NCBI GenBank assembly: GCA_023136985.1
Contig: JAGLQD010000200.1
Location: 1 to 9,930 of the forward strand
Direction of reading: 5' to 3'
DNA: 9,930 bases
From: Candidatus Sabulitectum sp.
GTDB lineage: Bacteria > Fermentibacterota > Fermentibacteria > Fermentibacterales > JCC-6
Shown: piece after piece, positions 1 to 7,015 of the stretch
Layout of the letters: the number at the start of each line of letters is the position of its first letter
How positions within the stretch are numbered: the stretch's first letter is position 1
Notes under the pieces: model-generated
Seen by the model: the letters and a program-made list of their open reading frames with translations, nothing else
The model's database searches: none
What the model was told of the DNA's origin: nothing
Program-made: the position numbers and the translations under genes

Positions 1-1356
1 ATTAAGATTGCCGAGATAGAAATGCCTGGTTTAATGGCTTTGAGAGAGAAATATTCCAAAGAAAAACCACTAAATAAAGTGAAAATAATGGGTAGTTTGC
101 ACATGACTGTGCAAACTGCTGTTTTAATTGAAACCTTAGCAGAACTTGGCGCAGATGTAAGATGGGCAAGCTGCAATATTTTCAGCACACAGGATCACGC
201 TGCAGCGGCAATTGCCCAGAGCGGTTATCCTGTATTTGCCTGGAAGGGTGAGACTCTTGAAGAATACTGGTGGTGTACAAGGCAGGCGCTGACATTTCCA
301 GGAGGCAAGGGCCCCAACCTTATAGTAGATGACGGCGGTGATGCCACCATGATGATCCATATTGGTGTTGAACTTGAGAAGGAATACAAAGCAACGGGGA
401 AACTGCCTGTTGTTGGAGAGGGTCCCGAGGACATGGTAAGGCTTCGTGAAAATCTTATCTATGGTCTTGAGGAAGCTCCAGAATTCTGGACTGGTGTTGC
501 AGAAGAGATGATCGGTGTAAGTGAAGAGACAACCACTGGAGTTCACCGTCTTTATCAGATGATGAAAGAAGGAAAGCTTCTTTTCCCGGCATACAATGTG
601 AACGACTCTGTAACAAAGAGCAAATTTGACAACCTGTACGGATGCAGAGAATCTCTTGCAGACGGGATCAAGAGGGCTACCGATACGATGATAGCAGGTA
701 AAACAGTAGTAGTTGCCGGCTATGGGGATGTGGGCAAGGGTTGTGCCCAGTCCATGCGTGGGCTTGGTGCCAGGGTACTGATAACAGAGATAGACCCGAT
801 CTGCGCTTTGCAGGCTGCCATGGAGGGCTTTGAGGTTACAACAATGGAGGATACTCTTGCCAGAGGAGACCTTTTTGTAACAACAACCGGCAACTGCGGA
901 GTTGTCACAGCAGAGCATATCAGTGGTATGAAGGATCAGGCCATTGTATGCAACATAGGCCACTTTGACAACGAGATAGAGGTGGAGAAACTGGAGAACT
1001 GGCCTGGCGTGCAGAAGATCGAGATCAAGCCACAGGTGCACAGATTCCTCTTCCCTGACGGACATTCCATTTATCTTCTTGCTGAAGGCCGCCTTGTTAA
1101 TCTCGGATGTGCAACCGGTCACCCAAGCTTCGTAATGAGCAGCAGTTTCACCAACCAGTGTCTGGCTCAGATCGCCCTGGCGGAAGAAAGACCTGCAGTT
1201 GGTGTTTACATGCTTCCAAAGATCCTGGACGAAGAGGTAGCGAGACTTCATCTTGACAAGCTTGGAGTTAAGCTTTCAAAGCTCTCGGAATTTCAGGCAA
1301 ATTACATCGGTGTACCGGTTGACGGACCCTACAAGCCTGAGCATTACAGGTATTAG
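1..1356 (+). CDS. ahcY: Adenosylhomocysteinase (S-adenosyl-L-homocysteine hydrolase), 5' end outside window
   Basis: This cytosolic enzyme reversibly splits S-adenosylhomocysteine into adenosine and homocysteine, removing the product inhibitor of methyltransferases in the activated methyl cycle. The frame is open from base 1: the seven codons before the ATG at 22 read IKIAEIE and match the family's N-terminal helix, so that ATG is internal and roughly 15-20 residues are missing upstream. Visible family marks, numbered from Met22, are MPGLMALREKY at the start, DDGGDAT near residue 103, GVSEETTTGVHRLYQM near 165, the NAD-binding Rossmann motif GYGDVGKG near 236, and the conserved C-terminus ending KPEHYRY. 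Between DDGGDAT and GVSEETTTG there is an insert (around KATGKLP...GPEDMVRLRENL), as in bacterial and plant-type enzymes rather than the shorter animal form. A hairpin follows directly. No link to the downstream formate dehydrogenase cluster is evident. Identity is secure. Confidence 0.97.
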   Translation: MKIAEIEMPGLMALREKYSKEKPLNKVKIMGSLHMTVQTAVLIETLAELGADVRWASCNIFSTQDHAAAAIAQSGYPVFAWKGETLEEYWWCTRQALTFPGGKGPNLIVDDGGDATMMIHIGVELEKEYKATGKLPVVGEGPEDMVRLRENLIYGLEEAPEFWTGVAEEMIGVSEETTTGVHRLYQMMKEGKLLFPAYNVNDSVTKSKFDNLYGCRESLADGIKRATDTMIAGKTVVVAGYGDVGKGCAQSMRGLGARVLITEIDPICALQAAMEGFEVTTMEDTLARGDLFVTTTGNCGVVTAEHISGMKDQAIVCNIGHFDNEIEVEKLENWPGVQKIEIKPQVHRFLFPDGHSIYLLAEGRLVNLGCATGHPSFVMSSSFTNQCLAQIALAEERPAVGVYMLPKILDEEVARLHLDKLGVKLSKLSEFQANYIGVPVDGPYKPEHYRY

Positions 1357-1385
1357 TACCTGATACCGGGAAGAGCGCATATATT

Positions 1386-1412
1386 GCCGCCCTGCTGAGA
1401 AGAAAGGGCGGC
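1386..1412 (+). terminator. Stem-loop after ahcY, possible weak terminator
   Basis: The arms GCCGCCCT (1386-1393) and AGGGCGGC (1405-1412) are a perfect 8-bp inverted repeat around an 11-nt loop. It lies 30 nt after the ahcY stop and is followed by ATTTCTGTT, only a loose U-rich tail, so it may be a weak or partial intrinsic terminator. The right arm sits 9 nt before the ATG of the next gene and includes the only purine-rich stretch (AAAGGG) that could serve as its ribosome-binding site, so folding could also reduce translation of that gene. Confidence 0.5.
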
Positions 1413-1421
1413 ATTTCTGTT

Positions 1422-1925
1422 ATGAAAAGAATTCTAGTTCTGGGTTCGGGAGGAGCTGGTAAAACTACCTTTGCCAGGCAGCTTTCCCGGAAGACCGGTC
1501 TTCCTCTTATCCACCTTGACCTGCATTTCTGGAATTACGGGTGGGTGGAGACGCCTCGAGATAAATGGTTGCCTGTGGTTCTAGGGCTTGCAGAGAGACC
1601 TGAGTGGATCATGGATGGAAATTACTCGGGAACCATAGACATTCGTATGCAGTATGCTGATACGGTGATTTTTCTTGATTATGGCAGATTTACCTGTTCA
1701 CTTGGAGTTCTGAAACGGGTAATTCTCAACTGGGGCAGGGTCCGGGATGATATGCCTGAGGGATGTCCTGAGAGATTCAGTTTTGATTTTATGAAGTGGA
1801 TCTGGAATTACTCCTCCAGAAGCAGGCCGAAGATCATCCATGCGTTGGAAAAAGCTCCAATATCGGTAACTGTTCATACTGTGAAGAACAGAAGGTTACT
1901 GAAGAGCCTGTCGACGATGTTGTAA
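1422..1925 (+). CDS. P-loop NTPase, DNA topology modulation (FlaR)/adenylate kinase-like family
   Basis: This is a 167-residue soluble protein. A Walker A loop, GSGGAGKTT, lies at residues 8-16. It is followed by the family's HLDLHFWNYGW block (31-41), TPRDKW (44-49), WIMDGNYSGT (62-71), ADTVIFLD (79-86) and a C-terminal GCPERFSFDFMKWIW region (114-128). This pattern is characteristic of the small kinase-like proteins annotated 'DNA topology modulation protein' or FlaR-like. Their real substrate is not established, and the fold is that of nucleoside or shikimate kinases. The length is normal for the family. The start at 1422 puts the P-loop at the usual distance from the N-terminus. The only Shine-Dalgarno-like run (AAAGGG, 1403-1408) is about 13 nt away and inside a hairpin, so translation may be weak or coupled. 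It is probably unrelated in function to the formate dehydrogenase genes downstream. Confidence 0.85.
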   Translation: MKRILVLGSGGAGKTTFARQLSRKTGLPLIHLDLHFWNYGWVETPRDKWLPVVLGLAERPEWIMDGNYSGTIDIRMQYADTVIFLDYGRFTCSLGVLKRVILNWGRVRDDMPEGCPERFSFDFMKWIWNYSSRSRPKIIHALEKAPISVTVHTVKNRRLLKSLSTML

Positions 1926-1939
1926 GGGATTATAGTTAA

Positions 1940-2077
1940 CTGGAAGAACTTTTCATTGCCGGTTCCCGGGGAGACCCCGGAGGAACGATCGGTATTCCAG
2001 ACAATTTCATTGTGAATACTACAGGTACCTGCCCGGAGGGTTCACATGCTGTTATATCTCCAGCAGTGGGTATGTGA
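1940..2077 (+). pseudogene. Possible gene remnant: 45-codon open stretch without a start
   Basis: This frame opens right after a TAA at 1937-1939 and closes with TGA at 2075-2077. It has no ATG near its beginning; the only ATG is the last sense codon. Even so, the codons look like those of the neighbouring genes (GGT, GGA, ATT, CCA, TCC). The peptide is protein-like, with GDPGGTIGIPDNFIVN in the middle and GSHAVISPAVGM at the end. It could be the tail of a decayed or rearranged gene, or chance. I do not recognise the peptide. It fills most of the 207-base gap between the P-loop gene and the next likely gene, and the stem-loop at 1962-1986 lies within it. Confidence 0.22.
1962..1986 (+). other. 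Strong GC-rich stem-loop in the intergenic gap
   Basis: The arms GTTCC-CGGGG (1962-1971) and CCCCG-GA-GGAAC (1975-1986) pair as a 10-bp stem with an AGA loop and a 2-nt bulge. No T-run follows, so this is not a standard intrinsic terminator. It could stabilise the 3' end of the upstream transcript, or simply reflect GC-rich codons if the overlapping open stretch was once coding. Confidence 0.4.
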
Positions 2078-2132
2078 TTCTTGGACACAGACTGGGTTTT
2101 CTTTTGAAAATATCTCTGAACGGAGGTTTTTT

Positions 2133-2429
2133 ATGAGTGCAGCAGGTGCTGGAGCCGTAGGAGCCGCAGGATACTATGCTGCAATGGCTAACGCTGTGAA
2201 GGCAATGGGTTCGATCATCAAACTTGATCCCGAAGAATTTCAGAAAGTTCTTGTTCTGGCTGATAATCCTCTTGTGGTGGTTGCCGCAGGAGGCGTTTTT
2301 ACCAAATGGCACAAGTATGTGTTTTCGTTCAAAGGGCTGACATTCTACTGCAAAAGCAATACTGAACTTATGCTCCCCGGTGGTGCCCAGATAATTAAAG
2401 CCAGGAAGATAAGCATTCCTGACATTTAG
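2133..2429 (+). CDS. Conserved-looking small hypothetical protein (98 aa) at the head of the formate dehydrogenase cluster
   Basis: Function is not recognised. The ATG at 2133 is chosen over one at 2046 because GGAGG (2122-2126) sits 6 nt upstream of it and the longer N-terminus is not protein-like. The first 27 residues are rich in Ala, Gly and Met (AAGAGAVGAAGYYAAMANAVK). They read as a small-residue helix, either amphipathic or weakly membrane-associated, with no charge pattern of a cleaved signal peptide. The rest looks like a small alpha/beta domain: KLDPEEFQKVL (30-40), NPLVVVAAGGVFT (45-57), a beta-rich YVFSFKGLTFYCKS (62-75), then LPGGAQIIKARKISIP (81-96). Similar short 'VEPEEF...PLVV..GG...LPxGAxxIxAKKIxIP' proteins occur as unnamed conserved hypotheticals, from memory. 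The stop is 31 nt before the NuoF-like gene, so co-transcription is likely. Confidence 0.75.
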   Translation: MSAAGAGAVGAAGYYAAMANAVKAMGSIIKLDPEEFQKVLVLADNPLVVVAAGGVFTKWHKYVFSFKGLTFYCKSNTELMLPGGAQIIKARKISIPDI

Positions 2430-2460
2430 TTTTCCAACTGGTGGATGGAATGGAAGGATC

Positions 2461-3651
2461 ATGGAGAAGAAAGTTTTGCTGGCTGAGAATCAGCCGGAGT
2501 TCGGTGCCGGGCTCCTCAAGGCTCTTGCAATGGATCCGTCTGATGTTGTGGGGGAGATTCGCGATTCAGGTATAAAAGGCCGCGGAGGAGCCGGTTTCCC
2601 AACCGGAGTCAAGTGGAGTTTTGCAGCTGATGCCAATTCCTCTGTGAAGTATGTGATATGCAACGCAGATGAAGGTGAACCTGGAACATTCAAGGACAGA
2701 ATTCTTATAGAGAAATATTCCCAGAGACTCATGGAAGGCATGAGTATAGCAGGTTACGCCATCGGTGGTTCTAAAGGGATCATCTACCTCAGAGCAGAGT
2801 ATCCATACCTTATTCCAGCAATCGAGAAAGCCAGAAGGACACTAACTGATAGAGGGCTTCTTGGAGAGAACATCCAGGGCAGCGGGTTCAATTTTCACAT
2901 TGAGCTCAGGCACGGGGCCGGGGCATACATCTGCGGAGAGGAGACGGCTCTTATTGAAAGCCTCGAGGGCAGAAGCGGTATGCCCAGAAACAAACCCCCA
3001 TATCCTGTAATCAGCGGTTACCTTAACAAACCCACGGTAATAAATAATGTAGAGACCTTCTGTGCTGTTCCGCACATCATTCTAAACGGGGCCGAATGGT
3101 ACCATGATCTTGGTTCAGGGGAATGCGCGGGAACCAAGTTGTTCAGTATCTCTGGAGATGTTGGAAAACCCGGTGTTTACGAGCTTCCCATGGGTGCTCC
3201 TCTAAGTGATCTTCTTGAACTGGTCGGGGCAGAAGATGTACAGGCTGTTCAGGTTGGTGGTGCAAGTGGAACCACTGTTCCCGCATCTGCAATTCACCGG
3301 GCATTGTCTTTTAAGGACCTTCCCCCGGGAGGCTCTGTTATTGTTTTTGATAACACAGTAAGCATGATCGATGTTCTTGATAACTTCATGGATTTCTTTG
3401 TTCACGAATCATGCGGTCAGTGTACTCCATGCCGGGAGGGTACTCTGCAGTTGCAGAAAGCGATTGAAATGATCATATCCGGTGAGATTCACAGCCTGGA
3501 AGAGCTTGATGGCTTTTTCAAACTTGCCCGGGTGATGAAAACAACAAGCAAGTGTGGTCTTGGACAGACTGCTGCAAATTGTTTTGTTGATATAATCAGT
3601 AACTTTACAGACTTTCACAGGGATAACTGTAGCCATGAAGGTGATGAATGA
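2461..3651 (+). CDS. NuoF-like NADH-binding diaphorase subunit of formate dehydrogenase (FMN, [4Fe-4S])
   Basis: This soluble subunit would exchange electrons between NAD(H) and the iron-sulfur chain through FMN. In its 396 residues, GRGGAGFPTGVKW (40-52) and CNADEGEPGTFKDR (67-80) form the nucleotide/FMN site. RHGAGAYICGEETALIESLEG (150-170) and NNVETF (195-200) are NuoF signatures. The terminal [4Fe-4S] cluster is bound by Cys318, Cys321 and Cys324 (ESCGQCTPCREG) with Cys365 (SKCGLGQTA). It lacks both the N-terminal thioredoxin-like domain and the C-terminal 2x[4Fe-4S] ferredoxin domain found in HydB, HndC and many FdsB proteins, so it is a minimal NuoF. A Shine-Dalgarno run (GGAAGGA, 2452-2458) precedes the ATG. 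The stop overlaps the start of the catalytic subunit, pointing to coupled translation and a 1:1 complex. Its usual partner NuoE lies at the far end of the cluster. Confidence 0.95.
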   Translation: MEKKVLLAENQPEFGAGLLKALAMDPSDVVGEIRDSGIKGRGGAGFPTGVKWSFAADANSSVKYVICNADEGEPGTFKDRILIEKYSQRLMEGMSIAGYAIGGSKGIIYLRAEYPYLIPAIEKARRTLTDRGLLGENIQGSGFNFHIELRHGAGAYICGEETALIESLEGRSGMPRNKPPYPVISGYLNKPTVINNVETFCAVPHIILNGAEWYHDLGSGECAGTKLFSISGDVGKPGVYELPMGAPLSDLLELVGAEDVQAVQVGGASGTTVPASAIHRALSFKDLPPGGSVIVFDNTVSMIDVLDNFMDFFVHESCGQCTPCREGTLQLQKAIEMIISGEIHSLEELDGFFKLARVMKTTSKCGLGQTAANCFVDIISNFTDFHRDNCSHEGDE

Positions 3652-6341
3652 TGGCAGATCTGAATATCACTATCAACGGCAGGAAACACATCACACCTTC
3701 CGGTTCAACTATTCTGGAAGCATGCCTTGCAGCAGGTATAGATGTTCCAGGTCTTTGCCATCACCGCAAACTGGACACTGCAGGCAACTGCCGTGTATGC
3801 GTTGTTGAAGTTCAGGGATGGAATTCTCTTGCCCCTTCATGCGTTACTCCTGTTGTGGGTGGAATGGTCATTTCCACTGAAAGCAAACCGGTGGTAGAGG
3901 CCAGAAAGGTTCTTGTTGATCTTCTGCTTGCTGCAAACAACTGTGACTGTCTGGTCTGTGATCAGGCAGGTGACTGCCAGTTGCAGGATCTTGCCTATGA
4001 ACTGGACATGGATATGCGTTCAAGAGTGTTTAAGAACACCGTAGAATCCCTTGAATCCATTGACTGTTCTTCCCCTGTACTCAAGTACGATCCATCGAAA
4101 TGTATCATGTGCACAAGATGCATAAGAGCCTGCAGTGATATTCAGGGCAAGGGAATTATCGCCGCTCTGCACCGGGGTGGCTTGATGAAAGTGGGAACCG
4201 GTGTTTCAGAATGGCACAATTCCGCTTGTGACGGTTGTGGAGAGTGCATTCAGATCTGTCCAACAGGAGCTTTGTCGGAAAAAGATTCTCCCGGAGTCAG
4301 ACACTGGAAGGCCAAAGTAACCAGGACAACCTGTGCCTACTGCGGTGTGGGATGTCAGCTGGATTTGTGGGTTCACCACAACAAGCTGGTAAAGGTAGAG
4401 GGGGCGGACATAGTTCCCAATTTTGGTTCAACCTGCGTTAAAGGTCGCTTTGGGCACACATTTGTTAACAGGGATGACCGGTTGAAAACTCCTCTTATCA
4501 GGAAGAACGGCGTGCTGCTCCCGGCCACATGGGAAGAAGCCATTACACTTGTTGCGAAAAAGATCAGCGCTGTCAGGGATGAGTTCGGCGGAGATGCAGT
4601 TGCAGGCCTTGCTTCCGCCCGTGTTACAAACGAAGAGAACTACCTGTTTCAGAAGATGATGCGAGCTGCGATCGGAACCAACAATGTAGATCACTGTGCA
4701 AGGCTGTGCCATGCTTCCACAGTGGAAGCTCTTGCAGCAGCTTTCGGTTCAGGAGCCATGACCAATTCCATTGCAGAGCTGGAGTATGCGAAGTGTATTC
4801 TTGTTACAGGTTCAAATACAACGGAAACTCACCCGGTTATTGCATCGGTGATCAGACGGGCTGTTCACAGGCACGGGGCAAAACTTATCGTTGTTGATCC
4901 ACGAAAGATCGATCTTGTAAAGGATGCCACTCTGTGGCTCAGGCCGAAGAACGGAACAGATGTTGCCTGGTTGAACGGAATGATGAATGTGATCATCAAT
5001 GAGAATCTTCATGATAGAGAATACATTGAAAAGAGAACCATGGACTTTGAGGCTGTCAACCAGGTTGTGAAGCATTTCACCCCTGATCGGGTTGAAGCGA
5101 TAACAACAATTCCCGCAGAGAAGATAAAAGAGGCAGCCAGGATCTTCGCAGAGGCTGAAGTGTCATCGATCGTTTACGCCATGGGAATCACCCAGCACAT
5201 CACTGGAACAGACAATGTTCTTTCCATTGCAAATCTTTCCATGCTTACCGGGAATACAGGCAGGCGTTCCGGTGGTGTGAACCCTCTACGCGGGCAGAGC
5301 AATGTTCAGGGAGCCTGTGATGTGGGAGCACTTCCTGATGTTTATCCCGGGTATCAGAAGGTTGCTGATCCAGCCAACAGAGAAAAGTTTGAGAAGATAT
5401 GGGGAAGGAAACTGAGCAGGGATCCCGGGCTTACTGCAATGGAAATTATTGATTCAGTTGGAAACGGAGCCATCAAAGCTCTCATAATTATGGGTGAGAA
5501 TCCAATGGTTTCAGACCCCAATCTGAATCATACTGGAAAAGCCCTTGATGCAGCTGAATTTCTTGTTGTTTTTGATATTTTTCTTACAGAGACTGCGGAG
5601 AAGGCTGATGTGGTTCTGCCGGCAGCTTCTTTTGCAGAGAAAGACGGTACTTTTACAAACACAGAACGAAGAGTTATTCTGGTTAGAAAGGCACTTGACG
5701 CACCAGGAGAAGCAAAGGCTGACTGGAAGATCATCTGTGAGCTTTCCACAGCTCTTGGATATCCCATGGACTATTCCAATCCATCTGAGATCATGGACGA
5801 AATTGCCGGTGTTACGCCTATCTATGGTGGCATTCATCACAACAGAATAGAAGAAACCGGTCTGCAATGGCCATGTCCGAATGAAAAACATCTCGGCACA
5901 GTTTATCTCCATAAGGGTGAATTCAAACGAGGCAGAGGTAAATTTCATCCGGTGGACTTTATTCCACCTGCGGAATCTCCGGATTCAGAGTATCCTTTCA
6001 TTCTTTCCACAGGAAGGATTCTCTTTCACTATCACACAGGAAGCATGACAAGAAGAGTAGATGCCCTGAATGAATTCGTAAGTGGTGCTTATGCAGAGTT
6101 ACATCCTGAAGATGTAAAGAGATTGGGTCTTGTTCATGGCGGGCCGGTAAGGTTAAAGACAAGGAGGGGTGAGATCGAAACTGTAGTGAGATCCACTGAG
6201 ATGGTTGCTGCTGGTTCGGTATTTGTACCGTTCCATTTTGCGGAAGCTGCTGCAAATGTCCTTACAAATGATGCTCTTGATCCCAAAGCCATGATCCCGG
6301 AACTTAAGGTGGCAGCGTGCCAGGTTATACGGATAGAATAG
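3648..6341 (+). CDS. fdhA: Formate dehydrogenase catalytic subunit, Cys-type, with NuoG-like Fe-S N-terminus
   Basis: This is the molybdenum- or tungsten-dependent formate/CO2 oxidoreductase subunit, 897 residues and probably cytoplasmic since there is no Tat signal. Residues 1-75 are a [2Fe-2S] ferredoxin domain (Cys37, 48, 51, 65). Residues 97-110 hold the His-Cys cluster region, with Cys101, 104 and 110 but Asn97 where His is expected. Two [4Fe-4S] ferredoxin motifs follow (Cys152/155/158/162 and Cys194/197/200/204). The catalytic part begins with the proximal cluster (Cys229/232/236/263, then Lys265). The Mo ligand is Cys354 in ARLCHAS, where selenoprotein versions have Sec, followed by His355. 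NPLRGQ places the formate-binding Arg at 548. MGITQHITGTDN (512-523) is typical of formate dehydrogenases. Residues about 783-897 form the molybdopterin-dinucleotide-binding C-terminal domain. ATG 3648 overlaps the nuoF-like stop by 4 nt; ATG 3651 is 7 nt from AAGGTG (3638-3643) and may be the true start, one residue shorter. Confidence 0.95.
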   Translation: MMADLNITINGRKHITPSGSTILEACLAAGIDVPGLCHHRKLDTAGNCRVCVVEVQGWNSLAPSCVTPVVGGMVISTESKPVVEARKVLVDLLLAANNCDCLVCDQAGDCQLQDLAYELDMDMRSRVFKNTVESLESIDCSSPVLKYDPSKCIMCTRCIRACSDIQGKGIIAALHRGGLMKVGTGVSEWHNSACDGCGECIQICPTGALSEKDSPGVRHWKAKVTRTTCAYCGVGCQLDLWVHHNKLVKVEGADIVPNFGSTCVKGRFGHTFVNRDDRLKTPLIRKNGVLLPATWEEAITLVAKKISAVRDEFGGDAVAGLASARVTNEENYLFQKMMRAAIGTNNVDHCARLCHASTVEALAAAFGSGAMTNSIAELEYAKCILVTGSNTTETHPVIASVIRRAVHRHGAKLIVVDPRKIDLVKDATLWLRPKNGTDVAWLNGMMNVIINENLHDREYIEKRTMDFEAVNQVVKHFTPDRVEAITTIPAEKIKEAARIFAEAEVSSIVYAMGITQHITGTDNVLSIANLSMLTGNTGRRSGGVNPLRGQSNVQGACDVGALPDVYPGYQKVADPANREKFEKIWGRKLSRDPGLTAMEIIDSVGNGAIKALIIMGENPMVSDPNLNHTGKALDAAEFLVVFDIFLTETAEKADVVLPAASFAEKDGTFTNTERRVILVRKALDAPGEAKADWKIICELSTALGYPMDYSNPSEIMDEIAGVTPIYGGIHHNRIEETGLQWPCPNEKHLGTVYLHKGEFKRGRGKFHPVDFIPPAESPDSEYPFILSTGRILFHYHTGSMTRRVDALNEFVSGAYAELHPEDVKRLGLVHGGPVRLKTRRGEIETVVRSTEMVAAGSVFVPFHFAEAAANVLTNDALDPKAMIPELKVAACQVIRIE

Positions 6342-7015
6342 GAATTGCCACGGTTAACCGGGGAAGAGTAGTGGAACACTCTGACTTACTTGCTAATCAG
6401 ACTGTTCTTACAATTGAATTGAGTGATGGACATTCCTTTGATATTGTCTGTTCTCCAGTGGACTTTCTCTGGCTTGCTTACGGATATCTGGTAACCGAAG
6501 GCTATATTCTCTGGGGAGAAAAACCGGTACTCATTGAGCAGAGCGCAAGCAGGATGTACATTGAACTGGAACGAACCCGGAGGGCAGAACCGATACCTGT
6601 AGAATCTGATTACACTACCACATCAGCCGTTGTCTGCAGGCAGGTCGCGCAGTTTGTTACAGGTGGGAAAGTTTTCATGGAAACAGGAGCAACCCACTCT
6701 GCGGCGATCAGCAGCAGCGATTCAATTCTTTGCACTGCAGAGGATGTGAGTCGTTCATCAGCATTGCAGAAGGTCTTCGGCCATGCATACCTTAAAGACC
6801 TTGAATTACAGCACATGATACTGATCCTGTCCTGCAGGGTTCCAGTTGCATTCATAAGTAAAGTTGCAAGAGCAGGTATCCCTCTGATCGCTGCTGTTTC
6901 CGCGCCCACTCTTCAAGCAGTGGAGAAGGCAGAGCAGCTGGGAATTTGTCTCTGTGGTTTTGTACGGGGAAACAGGATGAATGTGTATTCCAGCAAATGG
7001 AGGCTTGGACTGTGA
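6317..7015 (+). CDS. fdhD: FdhD-like formate dehydrogenase sulfur-carrier/accessory protein, divergent
   Basis: FdhD proteins carry sulfur from a cysteine desulfurase to the Mo cofactor, which formate dehydrogenase needs for activity. The 232 residues carry the family outline: CSPVDFLWLAYGYLVTEGYI (45-64), FMETGATHSAAI (120-131, family TGGxHxAA), AGIPLIAAVSAPTLQAVEKA (186-205) and LCGFVRGNRMNVYS (212-225). Two hallmarks are altered. The loop that in E. coli FdhD holds Cys121 and Cys124 reads SAVVCRQ here, keeping only one Cys (107). The usual DVGRHNAxDK block reads DVSRSSALQK (143-152). It is therefore either a modified carrier or one that works differently. The GTG start at 6317 follows AAGGTGG (6305-6311) and overlaps the catalytic subunit by 25 nt; GTG 6371 is an alternative. 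The position between the catalytic subunit and mobA supports a maturation role. Confidence 0.85.
   Translation: MPGYTDRIGIATVNRGRVVEHSDLLANQTVLTIELSDGHSFDIVCSPVDFLWLAYGYLVTEGYILWGEKPVLIEQSASRMYIELERTRRAEPIPVESDYTTTSAVVCRQVAQFVTGGKVFMETGATHSAAISSSDSILCTAEDVSRSSALQKVFGHAYLKDLELQHMILILSCRVPVAFISKVARAGIPLIAAVSAPTLQAVEKAEQLGICLCGFVRGNRMNVYSSKWRLGL

Noticed and set aside
136..1251. Long 371-codon open frame on the - strand opposite ahcY
   Set aside because: It lies wholly antisense to a clear adenosylhomocysteinase; its translation is Cys/His/Tyr-rich with no recognisable motif, as expected of a shadow frame.
2081..2111. Possible promoter before the formate dehydrogenase cluster (TTGGAC near 2081 with an AT-rich stretch near 2106)
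   Set aside because: The -10 match is poor and the spacing is 18-19 nt or needs a bad hexamer; too weak to annotate.
2052..2462. 136-codon open frame on the - strand
   Set aside because: It is antisense to the better supported 98-aa gene with a ribosome-binding site, and its peptide has no recognisable features.
4707..4709. Possible selenocysteine site in the formate dehydrogenase
   Set aside because: The Mo-ligand codon is TGC (Cys354), not TGA, so no recoding or SECIS element is needed.
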